Source: Bacteroidales bacterium
GTDB lineage: Bacteria; Bacteroidota; Bacteroidia; Bacteroidales; Muribaculaceae
Length of the DNA stretch: 64,000 nt
Reading direction: 5' to 3'
NCBI GenBank assembly: GCA_900770215.1
Contig: CAAGJW010000078.1
Coordinates: 34,232 to 98,231 of the forward strand
The notes below the pieces were generated by a model, which was not told the DNA's origin, ran no database searches, and saw nothing but the letters and a program-made list of their open reading frames with translations. Made by a program: the position numbers and the translations under genes. Below, in pieces: positions 42,735-51,576 of this stretch; within the stretch, counting starts at the first letter, position 1, and each line of letters starts with the position of its first letter.

Positions 42735-44279
42735 ATGTACTTATTTGACTACTTTCGCAACTATGTGAATGCGCTCGTTGGGCGCAATCAAGAGTTTGAA
42801 GAACTGCTCGCAGCCGGTGACATCGACGCTGTGAAGCAGAAAATGGTGCATCGTAAGCCGCTCATCGAAGATGCGATGCGTGACTACGATGTGAGTAAGC
42901 ACGAAGTGATGAAGCGCGAAGACAAAATCATCACCAACACGAAGGGCGAGCGCACCGGCACAGAGCCGGTTCACAAATTGCCCATTCCCTATCAAGTGTA
43001 TATCAACGAGATTTCGCTTGTGTTTCTCTACGGTCGCCCGGTCAAGTGGATGCAGCAGAGCGACAACACAGATGAAGCATTCGCCGCATTTCTTGATGTC
43101 ATCAAGCGCACGCACTTCGACAGCAAGATAAGACAGTGCAAGCGCATCGCCGGAGCAGAGACAGAGAGCGCAATGCTCTTTCGTGTGTTCAAACACGACG
43201 ATGACGGCACACCCGATGTGCAAATCAGAGTGCTTGCAGCGAGCAAGGGCGATGAGATTTACACTCGTTGGGACAACTACGAGAATTTGATTACAGTCGC
43301 ATGGGGCTACTATGTGCGAGAGAACGAAGATGAGATTGTGTATCATCTTGACATTTACACGTCACAGATGATTTATCACTGCTCAAAGAAGCGCATCGGT
43401 TGGGAAGTCGTTCCAGAACGTAACTTCATCGGCAAGATACCCGTCATTCTCTTTTGGCAAGACAAAGAGTGGAAAGGTGTTGAACGTCTCATCGAGCGTG
43501 AAGAGATGATTGCGTCGCGCACAGCAGACACCAACGACTACTTCGCTGACCCAATCGCCATAATGAGCGCAGATGTCATCAAAAGCATACCGAAGAAGAA
43601 CGACAACGGCAAGCTCATCATCACAAACGACAGCGAAGGTGTAGATAAAGCGGCTCGTTACTTGACTTGGGACAGCGCACCCGAAAGCAAGAAGCAAGAG
43701 ATTGAGTGGCTGCAAGAGCAGATATTGTCAAAGTCATTCACACCGAAAATCTCACTCGACAGCTTGCAGTCAATCTCGCAGCTATCGGCGAAAGCACTGC
43801 GCACTGTGATGATGCTCGCCGACATCAAAGCGAGCAAGCACAAGGAAGTACACGATGAGCTGCTTGACCGCACAGCGTCGCTGCTCACGTCAATCATCGG
43901 CAACGTGCTTGACACATCACTGCACGCACAATGTGAGCAGCTCGTTATCGGTCACGAGTTTCAAGAGCCGTTCGGTGAAGACATCGCCGATGACCTGAAC
44001 AACATCTCGAAAGCAGTTGACGCAGGCATACTCTCAACAGAGGGCGCAATCGAGCTTAACCCATTGCCCATTGACAAACAGCGTGAGAAAGAACGTCTCG
44101 CTGAAGAAGCCGAAGAGCGTCAGCGCACGCAAGCGAGCATCTTCGGCGACATCGCCGGTGCAGGTGCGCAGTCATACGGAGACGGCAGCTCTCGTGATGA
44201 TGATGACGATGATGCAGACGAAGGCGATGAGAGCTACGACAATACACAGAACAAGAAAAGCGACAAAACAAAGAAGTAA
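42735..44279 (+). CDS. Portal protein (SPP1 gp6-like)
   Basis: 514 residues, usual for the family. ADTNDYFADPIAIMSADVIK, YLTWDSAPESKKQEIEWLQEQI and ISLDSLQSISQLSAKALRTVMMLADIKA are portal stem/wing signatures. It ends in an acidic, D/E-rich tail. It forms the ring at the capsid vertex. Between terminase and the MuF protein, the standard order. Confidence 0.92.
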   Translation: MYLFDYFRNYVNALVGRNQEFEELLAAGDIDAVKQKMVHRKPLIEDAMRDYDVSKHEVMKREDKIITNTKGERTGTEPVHKLPIPYQVYINEISLVFLYGRPVKWMQQSDNTDEAFAAFLDVIKRTHFDSKIRQCKRIAGAETESAMLFRVFKHDDDGTPDVQIRVLAASKGDEIYTRWDNYENLITVAWGYYVRENEDEIVYHLDIYTSQMIYHCSKKRIGWEVVPERNFIGKIPVILFWQDKEWKGVERLIEREEMIASRTADTNDYFADPIAIMSADVIKSIPKKNDNGKLIITNDSEGVDKAARYLTWDSAPESKKQEIEWLQEQILSKSFTPKISLDSLQSISQLSAKALRTVMMLADIKASKHKEVHDELLDRTASLLTSIIGNVLDTSLHAQCEQLVIGHEFQEPFGEDIADDLNNISKAVDAGILSTEGAIELNPLPIDKQREKERLAEEAEERQRTQASIFGDIAGAGAQSYGDGSSRDDDDDDADEGDESYDNTQNKKSDKTKK

Positions 44280-44301
44280 CACAATCAAGAAAGTGTGACA
44301 A

Positions 44302-47300
44302 ATGGCAAAGAAGCAGACACCGCAGCAACACACGCAAGCACGCATCGCTCGCACTGAAGCCTACGCAGAGAAAGTGCGGCGGCTCTTTGCGTACACTGTC
44401 AATCAGATATGCGAGATGAACAAGCGTATGCCGGACATCGACAACGGCATCATGTACTCGTTTGACGGCGACAGCAAGAAAGTGCAGCAAGAAGTAGAGA
44501 CGCTGCTGCGGCAACTGCACGCAGTCACGACTGCTGCAATCAAGCAGGGCATCGAGCTTGAATGGGAGCAAGCTAACGAAGAGTGCGACAAGCTCGTGCA
44601 GTCGTGCTTCGGTCGTGAAGTGCTTAAAGACCCGATGTTCGACGCTTACACGACGCACAACGAGCGTGCGATGAATGCTTTTATCGCTCGCAGCGAGCGT
44701 GGTCTCAATCTCTCTGACAGAGTGTGGAAGAGCGTGCGACAACTGCGAGACGAAATGGAAGTCGCTATCACTGTCTCGGTCGGTGAGGGCGCATCAGCGC
44801 AACAGATGTCACGTCGAGTGCGTCAGTATCTTGATGACCCGGACTTGATGTTTCGTCGCTTTCGCTATAAGATTGGTGAAGAATACGTCAAAGATGACAA
44901 CGGCAAAGTCATCGGCAAGAAGCCAGTATATGGCCGCAAGTGGAAGAAGCGCATCAAGAAAGATGACGGCTCTTATGGTTGGATAGACTACGACCGTGAC
45001 AGCTATCGCACCGGCGCAGGTGTATATAAATCGAGCGCAAAGAACGCAATGCGCGTCGCTCGCACAGAGACCAACATTGCCTATCGTCGCAGCGACAATG
45101 AGCGGTGGCAACAAATGGACTTCGTGCTTGGTCAGCGCATTCAGCTCTCAAAAAAACACCCGAAGGCTGACATCTGCGATGACTTGCAGGGCGACTACCC
45201 AGTCGAGTTCGTCTTTGAAGGCTGGCACCCACAATGCTTCTGTTTCGTCACTCCCATATTAATGGACGCAGCAGAAATGCGCAAAGCACGTCAAGCTCGC
45301 TTGCGTGGCGAGACGTACACACCACGAGGCAAGCGCGTCACTGACTACCCACAGGCATTCAAGCAGTGGGTGAGCGAAAATGCAGACAAGATTGCGCTCT
45401 CGCACGACGTGGGGCAAGACCCGTACTTCGTGCGTCACAACTACGACATCGTGCAGCGCATACTCAACCCGACAGCAGAGCCGACGCTACTTGAAAAACA
45501 GACAGAGCAAATCGACAAGCTGCAACAGTATCTGCAAGACGGCTATCTACCGAAAAAGGCCGCAGCGACACTCGACAAGCTGCGCTCTCTCGCTGAAGCC
45601 GGCGATGATGCAGCAGCCGCAGAGTTTGAACGCAGAGCGACGCTGTTGCAGACCGCAGCAGAGCGTCACGCTGCACGCACACACGAAAAGATTGCCGACA
45701 TCAAGCAGCGGTGGCAAGAGCGCAACGAGTTCAACGCTGCAAGCGCACAAGCAGAGCAGCTCTCGCAGCTCGCTCACGGCACGCACATCGACACGTCTGC
45801 GCTCGCACAAGCCATTCAGCAGCGTGATACGGCGCAAATCAAGTTGCTTGCTGCACAAGTCAAGCAGAAGCTCGAACACATCAAGCTCGCTGCAAGCAAC
45901 GTGTCGAAACTCGCACAAGATTACGGCGAAGTCGATGCTACTGCGCTCGATGACTTGATGTCAGCCGATGAGTTCAACTACGCATCAGTGCAAGCAGCGA
46001 CACGCAAGCTCGCACAAGACATTCTCGCTCAAAAGAAAGCAGAGCAAGCACTCACCGACTTGATACCAGATGCGCACAAGTGGCATCAGCAGTTCAACAT
46101 CACAGACTTACAAGCAGTGCATTCAGCCGTGCAGAACAAGCTCGCTGCATGGTCGCATCTCTCGCTTGAAAAGCAAAAGAAGAAGCTCGAATTTGAGATT
46201 AACTTTGTTGCTGACCCCGGCAAGTATAAAGCCGGTGCAGTGCGCTACCCGACATGGAAAGTCGCACAAGACGCATATATCAAGCGTCTGCATGAAGTCG
46301 AGACAGAGATTGAGCTGCAAGCTCTCAACAACGAGTTCGTCGCTCTCTCGTCGTTCGCACACAGCACGAAGTCGCAGCAGTTCAAAGACAACTTTGTCAA
46401 GCTCAAAACTGTTATCGTGGCAAAAGATGTCGTGACGGCGAAGTCGCTGCTGTCAGACTTGAAAGCAAAGAAAGCTCAACTCGAAGCAGCAGCATCGAGA
46501 CGTGCAGCAAAGAAAGCAGCAGTTTCGATACCGAACACAAAACTCGGTCAAGCTCTAACAGATGATGAATATATAGAGTATGCAAAGGCTCTTGTCGATA
46601 AGCGCATATTGACTGCGACATCATCTAAACTTGTCGCTAAATTGCTCGATATACAGAACGAGCTTAACAAGAGCAATGTGAATGTTGCTCTCGTGCGCAA
46701 CAAGCTCGCTGCATTGGGAGAAAATCTTGACGATGCTTATAGTCAATCTCGAAAAGATGTGGCGATGTGGGCGCAAGACCCAATGGACGCAGACAAGAGA
46801 TTGCGTGATGTCTGTGGTGCTATATGGCGAGCAGCGTCAAGAGATGAAAAAGAAGCCATTCACGGTTATACAGAGTCCTATCACAACATTCAAGAGCCGT
46901 TGCGTGGGTTGACGTATTACGGTTCAAAATCGCAAACAGAACAAGGATTAAGGCGCATACCGCATTGCGAGAGCATCATTCGCAAATCAACTTATGACTT
47001 CGATATGTGGGTGCAACGTGGCGACGGTATGGTTGCTTTGAAGAAATTTGGCCTGCTTAATTATGATACTGCAACAGATGCAGAGATTTATGCACTTGTT
47101 GGTAGAGTTGGTAATGAAGGTGGTTTTTGGTCAGCAGGTGTTGCGAAAGGTAAAGGTTTCAGTGGCAAAATCATTTTCAACATCTATATGCCACGAGGAA
47201 CACAAGCTATGTATTGTGAGCCATTCTCATATTTCGGACATGGTGGCGGCAAGAATTGGGACGGTGTGTCATCTCAATCGTCTATCGGCTACGAAGCAGA

Positions 47301-47439
47301 AATACTCATACAGCGTGGTACAAAATATCGAGTAACCAAAGTAACAAAGAGCGGTAGTCAGTGGTACATTGATGTCGAAGTTATAGAGCAGAACCCAATG
47401 CCGTTCCCTTATACCGGCGGTTATCCTTACCCATATTAA
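44302..47439 (+). CDS. MuF head-morphogenesis protein fused to a C-terminal ADP-ribosyltransferase-like domain
   Basis: 1045 residues, three times a normal MuF protein. Residues to ~330 are MuF-like: ARTETNIAYRRSDNERW then FEGWHPQCFCFVTPI (the C-x-C end). A long helical linker (~380-830) follows. The last 200 residues carry ART signs: WVQRGDG (arginine), GGFWSAGVAKGKGFSG, and GYEAEILIQRGTKYRV, an E-x-E catalytic motif. The effector is presumably packaged or injected with the DNA and could modify host RNA polymerase or other proteins; target unknown. The composition of the last 600 nt is less GC-rich. Confidence 0.82.
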   Translation: MAKKQTPQQHTQARIARTEAYAEKVRRLFAYTVNQICEMNKRMPDIDNGIMYSFDGDSKKVQQEVETLLRQLHAVTTAAIKQGIELEWEQANEECDKLVQSCFGREVLKDPMFDAYTTHNERAMNAFIARSERGLNLSDRVWKSVRQLRDEMEVAITVSVGEGASAQQMSRRVRQYLDDPDLMFRRFRYKIGEEYVKDDNGKVIGKKPVYGRKWKKRIKKDDGSYGWIDYDRDSYRTGAGVYKSSAKNAMRVARTETNIAYRRSDNERWQQMDFVLGQRIQLSKKHPKADICDDLQGDYPVEFVFEGWHPQCFCFVTPILMDAAEMRKARQARLRGETYTPRGKRVTDYPQAFKQWVSENADKIALSHDVGQDPYFVRHNYDIVQRILNPTAEPTLLEKQTEQIDKLQQYLQDGYLPKKAAATLDKLRSLAEAGDDAAAAEFERRATLLQTAAERHAARTHEKIADIKQRWQERNEFNAASAQAEQLSQLAHGTHIDTSALAQAIQQRDTAQIKLLAAQVKQKLEHIKLAASNVSKLAQDYGEVDATALDDLMSADEFNYASVQAATRKLAQDILAQKKAEQALTDLIPDAHKWHQQFNITDLQAVHSAVQNKLAAWSHLSLEKQKKKLEFEINFVADPGKYKAGAVRYPTWKVAQDAYIKRLHEVETEIELQALNNEFVALSSFAHSTKSQQFKDNFVKLKTVIVAKDVVTAKSLLSDLKAKKAQLEAAASRRAAKKAAVSIPNTKLGQALTDDEYIEYAKALVDKRILTATSSKLVAKLLDIQNELNKSNVNVALVRNKLAALGENLDDAYSQSRKDVAMWAQDPMDADKRLRDVCGAIWRAASRDEKEAIHGYTESYHNIQEPLRGLTYYGSKSQTEQGLRRIPHCESIIRKSTYDFDMWVQRGDGMVALKKFGLLNYDTATDAEIYALVGRVGNEGGFWSAGVAKGKGFSGKIIFNIYMPRGTQAMYCEPFSYFGHGGGKNWDGVSSQSSIGYEAEILIQRGTKYRVTKVTKSGSQWYIDVEVIEQNPMPFPYTGGYPYPY

Positions 47440-47445
47440 AACAAC

Positions 47446-47469
47446 AGAGCAGCGACATCACGCTGCTCT
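47446..47469. terminator. Bidirectional terminator between the MuF-ART gene and the leftward block
   Basis: A 9-bp stem (47446-47454 with 47461-47469) with a 6-nt loop, extended by AACAA/TTGTT after a mismatch. It separates converging genes. Confidence 0.78.
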
Positions 47470-47473
47470 ATTG

Positions 47474-47803
47474 TTATGACTTGTACTGTTGCTTGTAGAA
47501 TGTCTTAAAGTCTTTTACATTGTCTTGCGGTGAGCCACTTCGCCAATGACAAAAACGGTCAAATAATAATGCTTTCAGTGTGATTGGAGTGTCATCGAAT
47601 TTCTCAAAGTCTGCGAGACCACAAGCAAGATAAATTGAGAGCATCTCTTCAAATAACGACACATCGTCTTCAGTTGCTTGCAGTGTGTTGTCAACCCATA
47701 CACGCTCATAGTCCCAAAACATTATATCGTCTTGGTCTTTTAGCTTGCATTCTTTCTCGCCGTGATAGTAGCGGCACAGCTTGATTGCGTCTTCACGTTT
47801 CAT
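47474..47803 (-). CDS. Small hypothetical protein (leftward block)
   Basis: 109 residues from the ATG at 47803 (MKREDAIKLCRYYHGEKEC). Acidic; contains MFWDYERVWVDN and FDRFCHWRSGS. This is the last gene of the leftward block. A similar MKREDAIKLCRYYHGE opening is seen in Bacteroidota mobile-element proteins, but function is unknown. Confidence 0.65.
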   Translation of the reverse strand: MKREDAIKLCRYYHGEKECKLKDQDDIMFWDYERVWVDNTLQATEDDVSLFEEMLSIYLACGLADFEKFDDTPITLKALLFDRFCHWRSGSPQDNVKDFKTFYKQQYKS

Positions 47804-47972
47804 ATCGTTTCTTGTTTTCAATTTTAATATGTTTCGTCTTGCATCTCATATCGTCACCAGTCAAGAGAAAACAAAGGTCTCTCTCGATGAGATAGCGCAG
47901 AGCTTGGCGAATGAGAACCTGCTTGACATTGCTGCACGCTCTCGGCAGCTCTAAATCAAACGTCACTCTCAT
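47793..47972 (-). CDS. Small hypothetical protein (leftward block)
   Basis: 59 residues starting MRVTFDLELPRACSNVKQVL. It overlaps both neighbours (11 nt and 17 nt). The longer frame from 48053 is rejected because it would run through the previous gene. Confidence 0.5.
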   Translation of the reverse strand: MRVTFDLELPRACSNVKQVLIRQALRYLIERDLCFLLTGDDMRCKTKHIKIENKKRYET

Positions 47973-48201
47973 CACGCTGTTGCTTTTGCGGCATCGACAG
48001 CAGCGTGCCGATGCGAATGATACATTTCTTGTTCTCATAACACGAGCCGTCATCGTAGAGCTTCAGTGTCGTGAGATACTTATAGCAGCAGCCCACTTCA
48101 TCACGAGAGAGCGTGTTGAAGATAGCCTTCAGCGAGCTGAAGTAGTGATGCGTGTGCGTCTCCTTCAGCTCGACGTGTACAATTTTATTGCGTCGTTTCA
48201 T
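47956..48201 (-). CDS. Small hypothetical protein (leftward block)
   Basis: 81 residues (MKRRNKIVHVELKETHTHHYFSSLKAIFNTL). It has KKCIIRIGTLL near its end. Preceded by the GGCTATTGC palindrome that may control a local promoter. Confidence 0.58.
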   Translation of the reverse strand: MKRRNKIVHVELKETHTHHYFSSLKAIFNTLSRDEVGCCYKYLTTLKLYDDGSCYENKKCIIRIGTLLSMPQKQQRDESDV

Positions 48202-48231
48202 ATCGTTTCAAAGTGTAAAGTTACGCATTTT

Positions 48232-48279
48232 TTGCCGCAATAGACAAGATTTGTGCATATCTCTCGGCTATTGCGGCAA
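48232..48279 (-). promoter_or_regulatory. Palindrome upstream of the first leftward sub-operon
   Basis: Perfect 12-bp arms (48232-48243, 48268-48279) with a 24-nt spacer. On the minus strand a weak -7-like TAACTTTA follows. GGCTATTGC at 48266 also occurs at 51455 within the block's main promoter, so the same regulator may bind both. Confidence 0.45.
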
Positions 48280-48295
48280 TCGTGCAGGGTTAATG

Positions 48296-48529
48296 TTACT
48301 TGTCTTTCAGTCGTGAGTAGAAGCCGGCATCAAGAGCGCACTTCGGCACATTTTGCGAGCCGATGAAAACGCGAGCGTTGTTTGCGACTTGACGCTGCGC
48401 AGACTCAATCTCGCTCAACAGATGCGTGTACTGCTCTTTCGCCATTGCTTCTGCAAGCTCAACGACTTGCAGCAATCGAGAGAACGCTGCTTCGTCGATA
48501 ACGATATAAGGGTTGAACTCTTGTGTCAT
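48296..48529 (-). CDS. Small hypothetical protein (leftward block)
   Basis: 77 residues from the ATG at 48529 (MTQEFNPYIVIDEAAFSRLLQVVELAEAM). A long helix follows, ending with VFIGSQNVPKC. The start 48 nt upstream is less likely. Unknown. Confidence 0.6.
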   Translation of the reverse strand: MTQEFNPYIVIDEAAFSRLLQVVELAEAMAKEQYTHLLSEIESAQRQVANNARVFIGSQNVPKCALDAGFYSRLKDK

Positions 48530-48542
48530 AGTCGTTTCGGTT

Positions 48543-48782
48543 TTAGAAGCCGATGTTACAGTCTGCTGCGGTCTCATCTATCTCGCATTGCAGCTCATAT
48601 CGCTCTCGCTCTGTAAGTGACGGTGCGTCGATGTCATCATCTTCGTAGTAGTCACACGCAGCAGGGTCGACGTCGTGGTCGCCGTTCTCGCTCTCGTAGT
48701 GTGCTGCGAAAGCAGCGCACTTCATGCAGTCAGGTCTCTCGCAGTTAGCGCAGAAACGCTCTTGTAATTTAATCTCTGTCAT
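48543..48782 (-). CDS. Small cysteine-rich, zinc-ribbon-like protein (leftward block)
   Basis: 79 residues. ERFCANCERPDCMKCAAF is a C-x2-C-x4-C-x2-C cluster suited to one zinc. The remainder is very acidic (EDDDIDAPS). May bind a host protein or nucleic acid; not identified. Confidence 0.65.
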   Translation of the reverse strand: MTEIKLQERFCANCERPDCMKCAAFAAHYESENGDHDVDPAACDYYEDDDIDAPSLTERERYELQCEIDETAADCNIGF

Positions 48783-48785
48783 AGC

Positions 48786-49058
48786 TCAATCGTATTGTAG
48801 TGATAAATAGTCTTGGAACGCTTGTTCAAGCACTTTGCGCTCTAATCGGCGTAACTCATTGCGCAGCTCACGAATGCTCATATCAAAGTAACCGGCATCT
48901 GTGAGACGCTGCTCTTTGTCTGCGTCATCGTTATACTCGCCGTCAATCACGCAGCAAATGTCATCAATATCTGCGATGTCTTGATTGCTTGAATAGTCAC
49001 GCAAGTAGTGTTCGACGAATGTCTGCTCATCGAAGTTGTAATTCTCGTTCTGTGTCAT
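48786..49058 (-). CDS. Small acidic hypothetical protein (leftward block)
   Basis: 90 residues, acidic (DIADIDDICCVIDGEYNDDADKEQR) with a C-terminal helix. It overlaps its upstream neighbour by 4 nt. The strong negative charge is typical of DNA-mimic anti-defence proteins, but that is a guess. Confidence 0.6.
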   Translation of the reverse strand: MTQNENYNFDEQTFVEHYLRDYSSNQDIADIDDICCVIDGEYNDDADKEQRLTDAGYFDMSIRELRNELRRLERKVLEQAFQDYLSLQYD

Positions 49059-49273
49059 AGCTGTGATGTTAGAATGTTGTACGCTGCACGGCGAGCGAAG
49101 TCAGTGTCTTCGCTGTCGTAGTAGTCGCAATCAAAGTAATCGTAAATTTCGCTGTCGGTTGTCTCGGCTGTGATGCGCTCGCCGTTGATGGGCGCAGAGA
49201 GACGATAACGGCCATAGCTGTTCGTGTGGCTTATCGTCATCTCGACATCGTTGTAAGTTGCGTATTTTGCCAT
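49055..49273 (-). CDS. Small acidic hypothetical protein (leftward block)
   Basis: 72 residues from the ATG at 49273 (MAKYATYNDVEMTISHTN). Y/D-rich region YDYFDCDYYDSEDTDF then a helix. Overlaps the next gene by 4 nt. Same strongly acidic character as its neighbour. Confidence 0.6.
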   Translation of the reverse strand: MAKYATYNDVEMTISHTNSYGRYRLSAPINGERITAETTDSEIYDYFDCDYYDSEDTDFARRAAYNILTSQL

Positions 49274-49350
49274 ATCGTTAATTTTGCGTTTTAGACGCAG
49301 TGATAGCGTCAAGGTTGTTAAGATGATTAGTTGCTCGTTTGAGTGAGTAA

Positions 49351-49388
49351 AGAGCGAAGAGGCGCACGGAAATGCGCTCTCTCGCTCT
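49351..49388 (-). terminator. Hairpin between the 301-residue gene and the next leftward genes
   Basis: Arms 49351-49366 and 49373-49388 pair at both ends (5 and 6 bp) with shifted pairs between, around a 6-nt loop. No T run on the minus strand, so it may only attenuate. Confidence 0.4.
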
Positions 49389-49408
49389 TTCTCGCTGCTA
49401 CGTCACGC

Positions 49409-50314
49409 TTACACTTCGAGCGTTTCAAGATTGAACTGCTCATCGAGGAAGCGCACCATTGCTCTGTTCTGCGGCATCAGTGACGGAATATCCATTGTGT
49501 TGGCTTTGTAAAGCTCGGTTGCTGCGTCGTAGATGTCCCATGCCGTGATGATGCGCTTTGCATCGTAGCGAATGAGCATCTGCTCTGTGAAGTCGCTTAT
49601 CTGTGCTTGGTTGAGCGGATAGACACGGTTCTCGTGAATGCTCTTGTTGCGGCTGTCGCACTTCACGCGGATAGACGTGAGCATACCGATGAGCGTGAAC
49701 ATCTGCTGTGCGCTCACCTCAATCTGCTTCATGCGCTCAATCTTGGCACGCTCTGTCACGATGCGATGCTCTGCGTCAAAGAGCCACGACTTGACAGTCT
49801 GCATCACTTCTTCGAGCGTCACTTGCTGCGGTGAGCGACCGTTGCCACGTTCGCTGTAAGTAGAGATGTACTGCGTCGGGCAAAGCATACATTGATTGTG
49901 GCAAATCTTGACCATGTTGCCGAAGCCGACTTGTATTCCCTTTTGGTGGAAAGCGACTGCGAGATTGGTCGTGTAGCTCTCATCGTCCCAATTCGTGAGA
50001 CGAATGTTTGCGAAGACACGGCGCAAGATGTGAGCTTCGACAGCTCGCTCGCCGTACTGCGCTTCGACTTGCGGCAAAAGCACGACACCGGGAGTGTTGC
50101 GGTCTCGGTTCTGCGCTGCGAACAAGTCGTACACTTCGACATCGTAGTGATGCTCTTGGCACATCTCGATGAGCTGTTGCAGCAGTGCGTAGTGGTAGAT
50201 GCCACGCAGTGGGTTGCCGTAGATGTCGTTCTCTTTGTGAGTGCGCTCTAACGTTTCAAGCGTGAGCGACTGCACTTTCTCTTTCTCGAAACTGAAAAAT
50301 TTGTTATCTGTCAT
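49409..50314 (-). CDS. Conserved phage/mobile-element protein, DUF932-like by impression
   Basis: 301 residues, the largest gene of the block. NDIYGNPLRGIYHYALLQQLIEMC, VYDLFAAQNRDRNTPGVVLLPQ, HILRRVFANIRL and FGNMVKICHNQCMLCPTQ are striking motifs; the last is a cysteine cluster (C-x3-C-x2-C). The overall style resembles phage/plasmid-like DUF932 proteins, but I cannot confirm it. Function unknown. Confidence 0.65.
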   Translation of the reverse strand: MTDNKFFSFEKEKVQSLTLETLERTHKENDIYGNPLRGIYHYALLQQLIEMCQEHHYDVEVYDLFAAQNRDRNTPGVVLLPQVEAQYGERAVEAHILRRVFANIRLTNWDDESYTTNLAVAFHQKGIQVGFGNMVKICHNQCMLCPTQYISTYSERGNGRSPQQVTLEEVMQTVKSWLFDAEHRIVTERAKIERMKQIEVSAQQMFTLIGMLTSIRVKCDSRNKSIHENRVYPLNQAQISDFTEQMLIRYDAKRIITAWDIYDAATELYKANTMDIPSLMPQNRAMVRFLDEQFNLETLEV

Positions 50315-50392
50315 AGTTGCGTTGTTTTGTGTGGGCGGCTCTCGCCGATGAGCGATGCACCGCCCACGAGTTATTGATGATGTTAGTTGTTG

Positions 50393-50626
50393 TTATTGCT
50401 CTGTAAGTTCGTCTATGTTGTCAAACAGACCAGCGATGTCTTCGAGCATTGTGTCGAGCGTGTCAACGTTCTCGTACATGCGCTCGCCACGCTCGCTGTA
50501 CTGAAGACTTTCCGGCATATTGTGGTATTCGTATTGCTCATCGTCTCTAACGCTCTCGATGATAGCTTGCGCTTGTGAGAGCAGTTCTGCTGCTTGTTTA
50601 AGCTGCTTGCGTCTTGCTGTGTTCAT
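50393..50626 (-). CDS. Small helical hypothetical protein (leftward block)
   Basis: 77 residues (MNTARRKQLKQAAELLSQAQAIIESVRDDEQ), helical and acidic at its end. Overlaps the upstream gene by 4 nt. The basic opening with a following helix resembles many phage proteins of unknown role. Confidence 0.6.
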   Translation of the reverse strand: MNTARRKQLKQAAELLSQAQAIIESVRDDEQYEYHNMPESLQYSERGERMYENVDTLDTMLEDIAGLFDNIDELTEQ

Positions 50627-50793
50627 AAGTCAAAGTGTTTGATAATGGTTCTTAACTGCTCATCATCGAGTTCGTCGATGATAGTGTAAATCTGAAACGA
50701 GTAACACTCGTTAAGGTAGGTGTTGACAAACTGCCATACTTCGGTCTCGTTGTCAAAGCTCTGTGCCATGTAGTCTTTAATCAAGTCCTTCAT
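50623..50793 (-). CDS. Small hypothetical protein (leftward block)
   Basis: 56 residues from the ATG at 50793 (MKDLIKDYMAQSFDNETEVWQFVNTYLNE). Helical, acidic; overlaps the next gene by 4 nt. Start chosen because the upstream extension overlaps the previous gene. Confidence 0.58.
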   Translation of the reverse strand: MKDLIKDYMAQSFDNETEVWQFVNTYLNECYSFQIYTIIDELDDEQLRTIIKHFDL

Positions 50794-50804
50794 TGCTGTA
50801 ACTG

Positions 50805-51026
50805 TTAGTGGTTCATAATTGAGTTGCTTGCTCGGCGCACAACGTGACGCTTGTATGAAAACTTGTTGTTGATGTAGCCGTAGTAGTTGCACTTGCGGAA
50901 GTGCAGCACGTCGATGTTGTCTCTCTCTAAAATCTTGGCGACTTTGGCATACACTTCGTCGAGCGTCTTGCCGTCGATAAGGTGACCTTTACCTTTGTCG
51001 CGATATTCGTCTATTGAGTAAATCAT
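50805..51026 (-). CDS. Small hypothetical protein (leftward block)
   Basis: 73 residues (MIYSIDEYRDKGKGHLIDGKTLDEVYAKVAKIL). Basic C-terminus (SYKRHVVRRASNS). Unknown. Confidence 0.58.
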   Translation of the reverse strand: MIYSIDEYRDKGKGHLIDGKTLDEVYAKVAKILERDNIDVLHFRKCNYYGYINNKFSYKRHVVRRASNSIMNH

Positions 51027-51098
51027 TGCTTGATAGTGTTAAGAGTTAAACAGTTGCGTTAAAGTTGCCCGTGTCGCCGATAGCGCAGCATGTTGTTG

Positions 51099-51371
51099 TT
51101 AGAGATACCAAATCATCAGTGCGGTTGGGTAAGGTGAGTTCTCGTTCTTGATAGTGAGCATCTCATCTGCGGTCTCTGTCTTGATGAAGCAGTAGCTGTC
51201 ATTCACATCGACGTAGAGATAGAGAATTTTCTTGTCAACGAGAGCGATGCGCTCTTCTGTGCCGAAGTAACTTCTTGTGTCGGTGCCGTAGCAGTCAACG
51301 AGACCCCACACGCTGTTGTCAAGACCTTCACGATTGATTTGGTCGATTGCGTTGAAAATTTTCTGTGTCAT
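51099..51371 (-). CDS. Small hypothetical protein, first gene of the leftward block
   Basis: 90 residues (MTQKIFNAIDQINREGLDNSVWGLVDCYGTDTRSYFG). Mixed alpha/beta. It lies directly after the block promoter. Confidence 0.6.
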   Translation of the reverse strand: MTQKIFNAIDQINREGLDNSVWGLVDCYGTDTRSYFGTEERIALVDKKILYLYVDVNDSYCFIKTETADEMLTIKNENSPYPTALMIWYL

Positions 51372-51444
51372 ATCAGTTGCGTTTTAATTGTTAGACATTC
51401 AATTTTTGCTTGTTATTAGTGACTGTTAAGTACTAATTGCACCG

Positions 51445-51475
51445 CAAATATATAGGCTATTGCCGAAATAGGCAA
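51445..51475 (-). promoter_or_regulatory. Promoter of the leftward accessory block
   Basis: On the minus strand TTGC (51472-51475), 19 nt, TATATTTG (51445-51452). Within the spacer is a near-perfect palindrome (51455-51461 and 51467-51473, one mismatch) containing GGCTATTGC, also present at 48266. The block can therefore be transcribed apart from the late genes and probably is repressed. Confidence 0.65.
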
Positions 51476-51576
51476 GTTATAAAGCAAAAAAAATGGAGAT
51501 TTCACATGTTAAAATATGTTGTATTTCGGTAACTATTTGATTTACAAAAGAACGTCTTTTCCACAAAAACCATATT

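Noticed and set aside
47793..48053. 86-residue leftward frame starting at 48053
   Set aside because: Its first third overlaps the gene at 47956 in another frame; the shorter start at 47972 fits the operon.
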